The notes under the pieces: model-generated | The model's database searches: none | What the model saw: only the letters and a program-made list of their open reading frames with translations | What the model was told of the DNA's origin: nothing | Part shown: positions 49,643 to 56,481 of the stretch, in pieces | How positions within the stretch are numbered: position 1 is the stretch's first letter | How the letters are laid out: each line of letters starts with the position of its first letter | Translations under genes and position numbers: made by a program | From: Streptomyces sp. NBC_01260 | GTDB taxonomy: Bacteria > Actinomycetota > Actinomycetes > Streptomycetales > Streptomycetaceae | Assembly: GCF_036226405.1 (NCBI RefSeq) | Contig: NZ_CP108464.1 | Location: 6,076,001 to 6,140,000 of the forward strand | Direction: 5' to 3' | DNA: 64,000 bases

Positions 49643-50038
49643 GTGCCCAGAACCACCGACCGCATCACGGAGCCGGCACCCGCGCTGCCCGTCCTTCCCA
49701 CCGGCGCCGACCCCCTGCTGCAGCTCCAGTACGAGACGCAGCCGGCCGACGGGCCCGGCGCGACACGCTGCGTCGGCCACCCACACGAGCTGGCCCTCGG
49801 CGGCATACCCGCGATGTGCTCGGCCTGCCGGGCCCGGCGCGACTGGCTGCTCATCAACCATGGCCGCAACGTCTGGATCCGCTGCCGGTGCGGCAACCAG
49901 TGGCTCGAGCCCGAGATCAGCCGCGCCGACTTCGACGCCCTGATCGGCGGCCCGAACGGGACGACCTATCCGAGCGTGGAGGAGGGCCTAGCCGCACTCG
50001 GCTTCGACGGCGTCTTCGCCGGCACCTACCTGGAGTAG
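49643..50038 (+). CDS. Hypothetical protein with zinc-ribbon-like cysteines
   Basis: A protein of about 131 residues, not recognised. It has C-x14-16-C pairs (TRCVGHPHELALGG, AMCSACRARRDW, IRCRCGNQWLEP) that may bind zinc, then a short acidic domain (ISRADFDALIGGPNGTTYP). The GTG at 49643 is preferred because GGGAG lies about 9 bp upstream; an ATG at 49634 is possible. It is the last plus-strand gene of the mob operon. Confidence 0.65.
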   Translation: MPRTTDRITEPAPALPVLPTGADPLLQLQYETQPADGPGATRCVGHPHELALGGIPAMCSACRARRDWLLINHGRNVWIRCRCGNQWLEPEISRADFDALIGGPNGTTYPSVEEGLAALGFDGVFAGTYLE

Positions 50039-50053
50039 GTGAGCAACAGACCA

Positions 50054-50100
50054 AACGCCGAGGGGTGCCACCGATGCGTCGGGTGGCACCCCTCGGCGTT
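50054..50100. terminator. Strong bidirectional terminator
   Basis: A perfect 19-bp stem, AACGCCGAGGGGTGCCACC with its complement at 50082-50100, around a 9-nt loop. It lies between the plus-strand mob operon and the minus-strand genes from 50110 and can stop both. Confidence 0.9.
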
Positions 50101-50109
50101 CTGAAATGG

Positions 50110-50343
50110 TCAGCCGCGCTTGATGCCCTTTGGCAGCTCGCCCCGGAAGTCGCGTCCGGGGCACTCGTCCTCACCGTGGATGTGTCCCTCGTACCAGCTG
50201 TGGACCGCCGCGTGCAGGATGGCGCCCTCGACGGAGACCTCACCGCTGTGGACCGCCTTGATGGCGTTGCTGACGATCAACCGGAGCACGGCGTTGTCGG
50301 TTGAGGGGAACGGCGGGGAGGGCATCGGCGAGTCGGTCGTCAT
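50110..50343 (-). CDS. Small hypothetical protein
   Basis: A 77-residue protein: MTTDSPMPSPPFPSTDNAVL, then a helical region LIVSNAIKAVHSGEVSVEGA and HSWYEGHIHGEDECPGRDF. No recognised domain. Convergent with the mob operon across a terminator. Composition is protein-like and differs from the shadow frames. Confidence 0.6.
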   Translation of the reverse strand: MTTDSPMPSPPFPSTDNAVLRLIVSNAIKAVHSGEVSVEGAILHAAVHSWYEGHIHGEDECPGRDFRGELPKGIKRG

Positions 50344-50379
50344 GGCCGAACCCTACGGGCGACTAAGGGTGTTGGTCAG

Positions 50380-50607
50380 TCAGACGGAGTGGTCTCCAGA
50401 GGAGCCGTGCAGGTCGCTGCGAAATCCCCGGCCGACCGGCTTCCAGCCCTGGAAGGTGGCCGGCTTCCAGCGGGGCCGGTCCGGCACGCTGTCGTCGTCG
50501 GGTACAGGCAGATTGCCCCGGCTCTTCCGGCTGCGAGCGGCGCCGACGCTGATACCCAGGTGAGCGGCGACCTCGGTGTAGCCCCAGAGCTGCTGGTCGT
50601 CGGCCAT
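50380..50607 (-). CDS. Excisionase-like helix-turn-helix protein
   Basis: A 75-residue MerR-type winged helix: MADDQQLWGYTEVAAHLGIS, then SVGAARSRKSRGNLPVPDDD and a WKPATFQGW tail. Size and layout match excisionases and small regulators of integrated elements. The ATG has GAGGAGGA 6-9 bp upstream. No integrase lies in the window; if the block integrates, this is the candidate directionality factor. Confidence 0.75.
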   Translation of the reverse strand: MADDQQLWGYTEVAAHLGISVGAARSRKSRGNLPVPDDDSVPDRPRWKPATFQGWKPVGRGFRSDLHGSSGDHSV

Positions 50608-50712
50608 GGCGTCCTCCTCGTTCGTCGGGATGAGCGTACGCAACGCGCGGGCGGGCCCATGGCAAGGCCGCCCCTGGCTGATCGGCGTAGGGCGGCCTTC
50701 TGTGGTCCTGGG

Positions 50713-51051
50713 TCAGACTCCGGCGAGGCGGTTCGAGAGGTCGAGGGCGTTGGTGGCGAACGCGAGGGCGGAGCACAGACCGGTCACCTCATGGAGGGTC
50801 GGACGGACCAGGCGCGGCCAGTTGTCCGGGGCGGCGGGCCAGGAGGCGAGGTGCACCTCGGCAGTGGCCAGGCCCAGGTGGGCTGTGACGTTCCACCCGG
50901 TGAGGGAGCCGGGCTCCCAGTGCAGGCGGATGCGGCCGAGGGGGAGTCTGGACTCCCTGGTGGCGAGCCACGTGACGTCGAGCGGGCCGTCGGGCCGGGC
51001 GGTTACACGCTGGACCAGCGCGCCGCGCACGCCGTCCGGCATGGGGCGCAC
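50713..51051 (-). CDS. Hypothetical protein of mobile-element type
   Basis: A protein of at least 112 residues with no recognised domain. It is beta-rich in the middle (GPLDVTWLATRESRLPLGRI, HLGLATAEVHLASWPAAP) and helical at the end (LHEVTGLCSALAFATNALDL). The GTG at 51051 is a minimal start; the frame stays open to a CTG overlapping the stop of the upstream gene, so the true protein may be about 30 residues longer. Confidence 0.55.
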   Translation of the reverse strand: MRPMPDGVRGALVQRVTARPDGPLDVTWLATRESRLPLGRIRLHWEPGSLTGWNVTAHLGLATAEVHLASWPAAPDNWPRLVRPTLHEVTGLCSALAFATNALDLSNRLAGV

Positions 51052-51131
51052 GGCGAGGCTGCGCAGCGGAAGGACGGGCGAGGGGTGGGATCGCGACGAG
51101 ATGGAAGCCTCCGTGGTGTTGAGGGAATTGG

Positions 51132-51344
51132 TCAGGCCCAGGCGAGGGCGGCGCGCGCCTCCGGCGGGAGGTAGCCCTCCTGGCCGTCCTCGGCGATGAA
51201 CGCCGTGCCCTCCCGGACGACGACGTCGGCCCTGACGTAGTGGGCGAAGGGGAAGTCAGGGTTGATGGCGAGGCGGACTGGCAGGTCGGGGTCGAGTCCT
51301 TGGAGCTGGCGGAGCACGTGGCCGACGGTCAGGGACTGGGGCAT
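51132..51344 (-). CDS. Small hypothetical protein (70 aa)
   Basis: MPQSLTVGHVLRQLQGLDPD with VRLAINPDFPFAHYVRADVV and EGTAFIAEDGQEGYLPPEAR. This fits small plasmid and phage proteins with a leading helix and a following beta sheet. GGAGG lies 4-8 bp before the ATG. Function unknown. Confidence 0.7.
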   Translation of the reverse strand: MPQSLTVGHVLRQLQGLDPDLPVRLAINPDFPFAHYVRADVVVREGTAFIAEDGQEGYLPPEARAALAWA

Positions 51345-51395
51345 GGGACCTCCGAGAGCGGTACGGGAAGACGGGCTTGGGCTGGTGGCGGTGCG

Positions 51396-51656
51396 TCAGC
51401 AGGAGTCGAGGCGGAGCGGATCACGGAGGACCTTCGGCTCTCGGGCGTGGTCGGCGAGATGCCGCCTGCGGCACTCGTTGACGTATCCCTTGCCACAGTC
51501 CTTCTTCTCCCAGTCGCCGCATGAGCAGACGGCCTTCGTGTACGCACGGCCGGGGCGGTCGGGGTGGAGCGGCTTGCCGGAGCTGGTGTGCTTGTGGTCC
51601 GCCGGGCAGAGCGTGTCGTCGGCGTGGTGGTTGGTGAGCGGGGCGCGGAAAGACAT
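51396..51656 (-). CDS. Small Cys/His-rich hypothetical protein
   Basis: An 86-residue protein, with candidate zinc ligands in LCPADHKHTS, AVCSCGDWEKKDC and YVNECRRRHLADH. The start at 51656 (MSFRAPLTNHH) has AAGGAG upstream. The zinc-finger-like spacing suggests nucleic-acid binding, but the family is not recognised. Confidence 0.7.
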   Translation of the reverse strand: MSFRAPLTNHHADDTLCPADHKHTSSGKPLHPDRPGRAYTKAVCSCGDWEKKDCGKGYVNECRRRHLADHAREPKVLRDPLRLDSC

Positions 51657-51693
51657 GGTGGGCAGCTCCTTGCGGGTGGGGTGGGGCACACGG

Positions 51694-51864
51694 TCATTCA
51701 GTGAGGTCGCGCCGCCACAGGCGCGCTTCGGCGCGGCGGGCGGCACGGCGGCGGATGGTCTTGGCGCGGCGGCCGTACTGACCGGGCAGGTAGTAGCAGG
51801 TGCAGCGGCGGGCGTAAGCGCAGGTGCGGCGGTAGCCGGGGCGGGTGGCCAGGAGCATGCGCAT
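51694..51864 (-). CDS. Very small basic protein (56 aa)
   Basis: Encodes MRMLLATRPGYRRTCAYARR, then a CTCYYLPGQYGRRAKTIRRR segment and a helical basic tail. It is strongly basic with three cysteines in its first half. GGGGAG lies about 9 bp before the first ATG. The position in a run of small same-strand genes supports it. Function unknown. Confidence 0.55.
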   Translation of the reverse strand: MRMLLATRPGYRRTCAYARRCTCYYLPGQYGRRAKTIRRRAARRAEARLWRRDLTE

Positions 51865-51942
51865 AGGTGGGAACTCCCCGGTGGGCGGACGAGCGCGGGT
51901 TAACGGGGCGAGCCATCACCGGCCCGCCCAGTGGTTCGGCGG

Positions 51943-52290
51943 TCAGCGCGAGGAGTGGGTGACGAGGGCGGTGAGGAATCCGGCGACGGTCTCGGAGGGG
52001 GTGTGGATGCCGAACTCCTGGACCCACGCGTCACCGTGGGCGGGCTGTACCCGGACGTGCCAGACGATGCCGTGCTTCCAGGCGGTGGTGTCCTCCGGGA
52101 GCCAGCCGACGTAGACGCGGCCGTCCGGGCTGGCCGCGTGGACGTTGGCCTCCGGGGTATCGACGATCACCCAGCCGAGGCCGTCGAGGAGGTCGAGCAC
52201 CGGGGCGGCGCAGTGGTCGGAGGAGAGCCAGTGGCGGTCTTCCACGGCGGGGCGGACGACGGCGGGCAGGAGGGTGGCGGAGGTGTTCAC
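51943..52290 (-). CDS. DUF317-family protein (short form)
   Basis: A 115-residue protein with the DUF317 pattern: WLSSDHCAAPVLDLLDGLGW, NVHAASPDGRVYVGWLPED and WHVRVQPAHGDAWVQEFGIH. DUF317 proteins are restricted to actinobacterial mobile elements and have no known function. The GTG start follows AAGGGA. A second, longer DUF317 gene lies at 62420-63364 across the transposon. Confidence 0.8.
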   Translation of the reverse strand: MNTSATLLPAVVRPAVEDRHWLSSDHCAAPVLDLLDGLGWVIVDTPEANVHAASPDGRVYVGWLPEDTTAWKHGIVWHVRVQPAHGDAWVQEFGIHTPSETVAGFLTALVTHSSR

Positions 52291-52332
52291 GGTTGGACGA
52301 TCCCTTCGTTGACCTGCGGTTTTCCCGATACC

Positions 52333-52369
52333 CGTACTTTGACATGGGACATGCCGAAGTACGTAGTCG
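52333..52369 (+). promoter_or_regulatory. Promoter and inverted repeat between divergent genes
   Basis: TTGACA (52339-52344) with a 17-bp spacer to CGTAGT (52362-52367) points towards the 52509 gene. It overlaps a 7-bp inverted repeat, CGTACTT (52333-52339) with AAGTACG (52357-52363), which may be an operator. Confidence 0.45.
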
Positions 52370-52508
52370 TTTCCCCGGGGGAGACGACTGCCGTGGGCGA
52401 ACTGGAGATCGCCAGCGGGTGGCCGCAGGCCGGGGGAATGGATGGGTGAACGCGGTTGTTGTACCTGGGTTGCGGCGACGGGCCGCACAGGGCCGAAGGG
52501 GAGCGGGG

Positions 52509-52775
52509 ATGGTTGAGGCGAGCAGACACTGGGACGGAGCCGGGCTGGAGCGCAAGATCCGTGCTGCCGGGCGGCCGTGGACCGTGGGCGACATCGCGAT
52601 GGTCGCCGACGGCCAGTGGGGCGTCGGCGCACAGTCCGACAGGTGGCTGGAGGAGGAGACGGTGGTGGAGCGCCGGGCAACGGACGGCCTGCGTGTCGAG
52701 CTGACGCTGGAGGAGCTGGCCCGTGCCGTGGGCCCCCGTACCGAGGACGCCCACCGCGACGAGGACCTCGCCTGA
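52509..52775 (+). CDS. Small hypothetical protein (88 aa)
   Basis: MVEASRHWDGAGLERKIRAA with WTVGDIAMVADGQWGVGAQS and a helical acidic C-terminus. No recognised domain. GGGGAG lies 6-9 bp before the ATG and a TTGACA promoter is about 150 bp upstream. It is the only plus-strand gene in this stretch and converges on the 52780 gene. Confidence 0.6.
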   Translation: MVEASRHWDGAGLERKIRAAGRPWTVGDIAMVADGQWGVGAQSDRWLEEETVVERRATDGLRVELTLEELARAVGPRTEDAHRDEDLA

Positions 52776-52779
52776 CCGT

Positions 52780-53268
52780 TCAGCGACGCCGCCCCGCAGC
52801 GGGCGTCGGCGGCCCGACGACGGCCGAAGGAGCGGGCGGGTCGGGTATCTGGACCGGGGCGTTGGGCGCGTGCCCGGAGCGGGCGACAGCGGCCTGGGCC
52901 AAGCGGTCCGCCGACGCCCGGCTCGCCGGCGCGGCGGCCTCACGGGCTTCGACCACGCCCCTGATCGCGTGCAGGTAGGTATGGCTTTCCGAGTGGGCGA
53001 CGCGCAGTTTGACTGCCGAGTCGGTGATCCGGTCCAGTTCGTAGAAGGCCGGTACGTACCCGCGCCGGGTCAGGGCGTGCAGACGGTCCTGGTGGACGGC
53101 CACCGTGTTGTCGGTGACAGCCAGGGCTGTACGGGTGTGCACGGCCGCGCGCAGAAGCGAGTCCTCGCAAGGCCGGCGGACCGCGATGACTTCCAGGACT
53201 GCGATGGGCTGGCCCCAGGCTTTCTCGATCATGGCTGTGGCCTGGTCGAGCAGGGTGGCGGTGGGCAT
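52780..53268 (-). CDS. Hypothetical protein downstream of the interrupted DUF317 gene
   Basis: A 162-residue protein: MPTATLLDQATAMIEKAWGQ, then TALAVTDNTVAVHQDRLHAL and RITDSAVKLRVAHSESHTYL, with a Pro/Ala-rich tail. Helical, no recognised family. AAAGGGAG precedes the start. Before the transposon inserted, this gene lay about 70 bp behind the DUF317 gene now at 62420-63364, so the two were probably one operon and the insertion separates it from its promoter. Confidence 0.7.
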   Translation of the reverse strand: MPTATLLDQATAMIEKAWGQPIAVLEVIAVRRPCEDSLLRAAVHTRTALAVTDNTVAVHQDRLHALTRRGYVPAFYELDRITDSAVKLRVAHSESHTYLHAIRGVVEAREAAAPASRASADRLAQAAVARSGHAPNAPVQIPDPPAPSAVVGPPTPAAGRRR

Positions 53269-53350
53269 GGCGGAACTCCCTTTGTGCAAGGACGGTTTCG
53301 AGTGGGTGCGGTATCCCGGAGAGGTCCGGGGCGGAGTCAGCGGCCATGCC

Positions 53351-53355
53351 GTGGA
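53351..53355. repeat. Target site duplication GTGGA, left copy
   Basis: GTGGA directly precedes the transposon's left end and is repeated at 62437-62441. Five-base duplications are the rule for the Tn5053/Tn402 (TniA) and Tn7-like superfamily. Confidence 0.9.
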
Positions 53356-53425
53356 TGCCGTGCGCAGAGTAGATGTCAGCGGGATGCGCAGGGTTATGAC
53401 AGTGGGATCGCAGAGTCCGTGTCAG
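53356..53425 (+). repeat. Transposon left end with three TGTCAG boxes
   Basis: The terminal repeat is 53356-53379. TGTCAG-type boxes occur at 53374-53379, 53397-53402 (TGACAG) and 53420-53425, each 23 bp apart and each preceded by GCAGRGT-like sequence. These are probable TniA binding sites. The last gene of the tni operon ends within the second box. Confidence 0.88.
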
Positions 53426-54206
53426 TAGGCGGTGGCGGGTCGGAGAGCATCCGCAGGCTGTAGAGCACGTTGTCGTGGAAGCGGTCGATGATGTCGCCGC
53501 GCGTGACCATGTCGACGGCTGCGAGGTCTTCGAGGGCTTGACGCTGGGCGGCGTCGCCGGGGCCGATACCGCCGTCGACCCAGACGCGCAGGAGGACCTC
53601 GGCCTCGGCGGGCTGGATGGGGCCGCGGATATCGGGGCGGGGGTTCTTCCGCCCCGAGAGCGCGTCGACCTGGTGTGGGGCGAGGACGTCGAGGCGCGGG
53701 GTGGCGGTGTACGCCTCGGGCGGGACGTGGCGAAGGACGAGCGCACCGCCGGTGTCGGGGTGGGTGCGGGCGTGGTCGAGAGCGGCGTCGGTGCGGTGGC
53801 GGGTCCAGGACAGTGCAGCGGCGAGGCCGTCGTCGGTGAGGGGGCCGCCCGCGTGCGCGAGCGCGGTGATGACGGTGAGCGCGTCGTGTTCGGCGCCGGC
53901 CGGGCGGCGGTCGAGGACCTGGCGGTGGCGGGGCAGTTCGAAGAGGTCGTCGGCGCCGGGCATCAGGTCGGCCGGGTGCATGTCGAGGCGGCGGGCGAGT
54001 TCGAGCAGGACGCGGACGGGCAGGTCGAGGAGTTCGTCCAGGTCGATCTGGTGCTCGTGGACACCGAGGAGGTCTGCGAGCTGCCAGCCGGTCATGCCCG
54101 CGGCCAAGAGCCGGCGTTTGATGACGTGGGAGCGCTGTACCGACTCGCGGCGCCGCTGGGGGCCCTCGCGGCGGAGGGGGCGGCTGGAGGACGTCGGCGC
54201 GGTCAC
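53394..54206 (-). CDS. Helix-turn-helix protein, last gene of the tni operon
   Basis: A 270-residue protein. Near residues 30-60 it has a helix-turn-helix (IKRRLLAAGMTGWQLADLLG, then HEHQIDLDELLDLPVRVLLE). The middle contains a winged-helix-like TVITALAHAGGPLTDDGLAA segment, and the C-terminus IIDRFHDNVLYSLRMLSDP is helical. The GTG overlaps the stop of the upstream gene (GTGA). The position in a TniA/TniB operon suggests a DNA-binding target selector or regulator, comparable in role to TniQ, but no TniQ motif is visible. Its stop lies inside the transposon end. Confidence 0.75.
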   Translation of the reverse strand: MTAPTSSSRPLRREGPQRRRESVQRSHVIKRRLLAAGMTGWQLADLLGVHEHQIDLDELLDLPVRVLLELARRLDMHPADLMPGADDLFELPRHRQVLDRRPAGAEHDALTVITALAHAGGPLTDDGLAAALSWTRHRTDAALDHARTHPDTGGALVLRHVPPEAYTATPRLDVLAPHQVDALSGRKNPRPDIRGPIQPAEAEVLLRVWVDGGIGPGDAAQRQALEDLAAVDMVTRGDIIDRFHDNVLYSLRMLSDPPPPTDTDSAIPLS

Positions 54207-54640
54207 AGACGGCTGCGTACGTCGTCGCTGAGGGGGACGAGGTCCAGGCCCCGGTAGTGCATCCACCCGGCGGCCGCGGCGTCATGGCCGGTCTCGTCGC
54301 CGTGGCGGCAGTGGGAGCGGTGGAGCCAGGCCGGGTTGAAGTGGATGCGGTGGCAGGTGCGGATGACTGCTTCGCGCAGGTGGAGTTCCGGGCTCTTGTT
54401 GCCCGGGTCCTTGTCGTGGATGAACAGGGGGTCGGTGTCGGTGGCGCCCTGGCTGCGCCGGTAGGCGAGGTGGGCGGCCAGGAGCGGGGCGGCGTGCGCC
54501 GGCAGGAGGACGGGGTCGTCGGATTCGAGGTGGAGGACCTGGAGGGCGTTGAGCTCGTGCGGCATGTGGTGGTGGGACTTCCACCACCAGGGGACGCGGA
54601 GGTAGCGGGTCTCCTCGGCTTCGTACGGGCTGCCGGTCAC
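54203..54640 (-). CDS. Hypothetical protein of the tni operon (145 aa)
   Basis: A 145-residue protein: GSPYEAEETRYLRVPWWWKS, HELNALQVLHLESDDPVLLP, HLAYRRSQGATDTDPLFIHD and HRIHFNPAWLHRSHCRHGDE. The His/Trp-rich ends and the DPLFIHD...RSHCRHG spacing faintly recall a tyrosine-recombinase C-domain without its Tyr, but I do not assign a family. GTGA overlaps on both sides bind it firmly to the tni operon. Confidence 0.7.
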   Translation of the reverse strand: MTGSPYEAEETRYLRVPWWWKSHHHMPHELNALQVLHLESDDPVLLPAHAAPLLAAHLAYRRSQGATDTDPLFIHDKDPGNKSPELHLREAVIRTCHRIHFNPAWLHRSHCRHGDETGHDAAAAGWMHYRGLDLVPLSDDVRSRL

Positions 54641-55728
54641 CGGGAGGCGGATGCTGCTGCCGTCGGGGCGGTGTTGCCGCAGGTGATCAGGCCGAATCCG
54701 GTGGGTCCGTGGGAGAGGTGGATGGACAGGGCGGTCGCAGCGGCGGCTTCGGGGTTGGCGACGGTGCGGATCTTGTGGCAGAGGCGTTCGGTGAGCTGGC
54801 TGAGCAGGCGGGTGGTGGGGTCGGTGCCGAGGGTTTCGTACTGCCAGCGCAGGAGGTAGCCGCGCAGGAACAGGCCGACCTGGACGGCGCGGAGCCGTAC
54901 GAGGGCGTGGGCCTGGTCGGGGGCGGGGCCGATGCGGTGGTCGCGCAGGTAGAAGGTGAGGCGGGCGCCGAGGGCACGGGTGTGCCGGACGCTGCCGGGT
55001 GCGTGGTGGTGTTCGGTCAGGCCGCAGCGGGCCAGCCACTGGTCGGCGAGGTGGACCTCGCGGCCGTAGACCTCGTGCAGGGCGGTGAAGGTGTTGCCGG
55101 GCAGCTTCGCGCGGCAGTGGGCGAGGAAGACGGGGAAGTCCTGCATGGGCAGGACGGGGCCGACGCCTTCGGCCCACGGGGTCTTCGCGTCGGCGCGCAG
55201 GGGGTTGGTGAGGGCGCGGGGCGAGGGCGGCAGTTCGCGGGCGAAGGCGGTGAGGTCGATCGCCTGGAAGCGGTAGCCGGCGTGGTGGAAGGCGTGCACG
55301 GGCGGTTTCAGGTACGCGTCGTCGTCGGTGTCGGGCCAGATGAGCCACACGGTGGCGTCCGCGCGGGTGCCGAGTTCGGCGAGCTGGTCGAGGGCGCCGT
55401 CGGGGAGCCGGTGGGCGCGCTCGATGACGAGGTGGCGTATCTGGTCGGCGGCGAGCTGGGCGGCGGCCTGACGCCATGCGTCGGGGGCCGGGGTGCGGTC
55501 GGCGAGCAGGGTGGTGGGGCTGCGGCCGGTGGCGGTGAGGATGTCGAGGGCGAGGTCGCTGGTACGGCCGGCGGGGGTGGGGCGGACGACGAGACGGCCG
55601 GGGCCTTCGATGGCGACCAGGCGGCGCACGATGCGGTGGTCGTCGCCGGGGTTGCGGACCATCACCAGGCGGGGGCCGGGTGGCAGGTCGCGGTTGACGA
55701 CGTGGGCCGCGGGCTTGGTGTCAGGCAT
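54637..55728 (-). CDS. Second ATPase-like protein of the tni operon, P-loop lost
   Basis: A 363-residue protein. Its N-terminal half follows the TniB plan but is degenerate. Where TniB has a Walker A there is LVVRPTPAGRTSDLAL, and where TniB has VVVDEAQRL there is LVIERAHRLPDGALDQLAEL (about 100-120), so ATP hydrolysis is unlikely. The C-terminal half (about 190-363; PMQDFPVFLAHCRAKLPGNT, VQVGLFLRGYLLRWQYE, ERLCHKIRTVANPEA) is helical and unrecognised. The start overlaps the tniB stop by 8 bp. A structural partner of TniB is inferred. Confidence 0.75.
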   Translation of the reverse strand: MPDTKPAAHVVNRDLPPGPRLVMVRNPGDDHRIVRRLVAIEGPGRLVVRPTPAGRTSDLALDILTATGRSPTTLLADRTPAPDAWRQAAAQLAADQIRHLVIERAHRLPDGALDQLAELGTRADATVWLIWPDTDDDAYLKPPVHAFHHAGYRFQAIDLTAFARELPPSPRALTNPLRADAKTPWAEGVGPVLPMQDFPVFLAHCRAKLPGNTFTALHEVYGREVHLADQWLARCGLTEHHHAPGSVRHTRALGARLTFYLRDHRIGPAPDQAHALVRLRAVQVGLFLRGYLLRWQYETLGTDPTTRLLSQLTERLCHKIRTVANPEAAAATALSIHLSHGPTGFGLITCGNTAPTAAASASR

Positions 55729-56479
55729 ACACGCCGCCGCCGAGGAGGGTGAGGGCGTTGTCGATGACCTCGACGTCGATGCGGGGCCGTCCGGCGGCCT
55801 GGCACAGTCCGGCGGCGGTGTGGGTGAAGGCGGCCCAGTCGCGCATGGTGCCCTGTCCGTACAGCTCGTCGATCTGCCGCAGCAGGGCGTCGTCCGCGCC
55901 CGCGTAGATGGGGTGGTAGTCCCGCATGAGGGCGGGGATCTCGTCGGCGGACAGCGGGCGGAAGGGCAGGCGGCGGAAGACGCGGGAGCGGAGCATCGGT
56001 TCGCGGGAGAGGACTTCCCCGCAGCCGTCACCGCCGACGTAGAGGAGGGCGAACTTCGTCTTCGGGTCGTCGTGCAGGTGCCGCAGCAGTTCGATGCAGT
56101 CGCTGTTGAGGCGCTGGGCCTCATCCACGACGACCAGGCGTTTGGGGTGGGAGAGCAGGTCCAGGAGCCGGTTGGTGATGTGGAACCGGTTGCGGGACTT
56201 GGGGGCGACGGTGCCGGTGAGCGCGGCCAGGAGGTGGTCGGCGTCCAGGCGCATGGTGGGGCGGGCGGCGAAGGACAGCGCGCAGACGGCGGGGCCGCCG
56301 CGGTGTGCCTGGTCTTCCAGGGCGGCCTCGACCGAGTACGTCTTGCCGGTGCCGGCCGGGCCGTGGATGACGCCGGTGGCGTTGTTGGCGACTAGGTCGT
56401 CCACGACGCGATGGGCCAGCTGGAAAGTGCCGGTCGGCAGCGTCGCGGCGTCGGTCAGGTCGGCGAAGTGCCGGGGCAT
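55721..56479 (-). CDS. tniB: TniB-like transposition ATPase
   Basis: The AAA+ regulator that activates TniA and helps choose targets. The 252-residue protein has Walker A HGPAGTGKT (39-47), Walker B RLVVVDEAQRL (114-124), sensor-1 FALLYVGGD and an Arg-finger region EPMLRSRVFRRL. The ATG has GAGGAG 8 bp upstream. The TGA that would end tniA in its original frame lies 2 bp before, the usual tniA-tniB spacing. Length and motifs match the TniB/TnsC-like group. Confidence 0.92.
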   Translation of the reverse strand: MPRHFADLTDAATLPTGTFQLAHRVVDDLVANNATGVIHGPAGTGKTYSVEAALEDQAHRGGPAVCALSFAARPTMRLDADHLLAALTGTVAPKSRNRFHITNRLLDLLSHPKRLVVVDEAQRLNSDCIELLRHLHDDPKTKFALLYVGGDGCGEVLSREPMLRSRVFRRLPFRPLSADEIPALMRDYHPIYAGADDALLRQIDELYGQGTMRDWAAFTHTAAGLCQAAGRPRIDVEVIDNALTLLGGGVYA

Positions 56480-56481
56480 CG

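Noticed and set aside
56121-56481. C-terminal 120 residues of the uninterrupted tniA frame
   Set aside because: They lie over tniB in another frame and are low-complexity Arg/Pro sequence. The real tail lies in the neighbouring frame.
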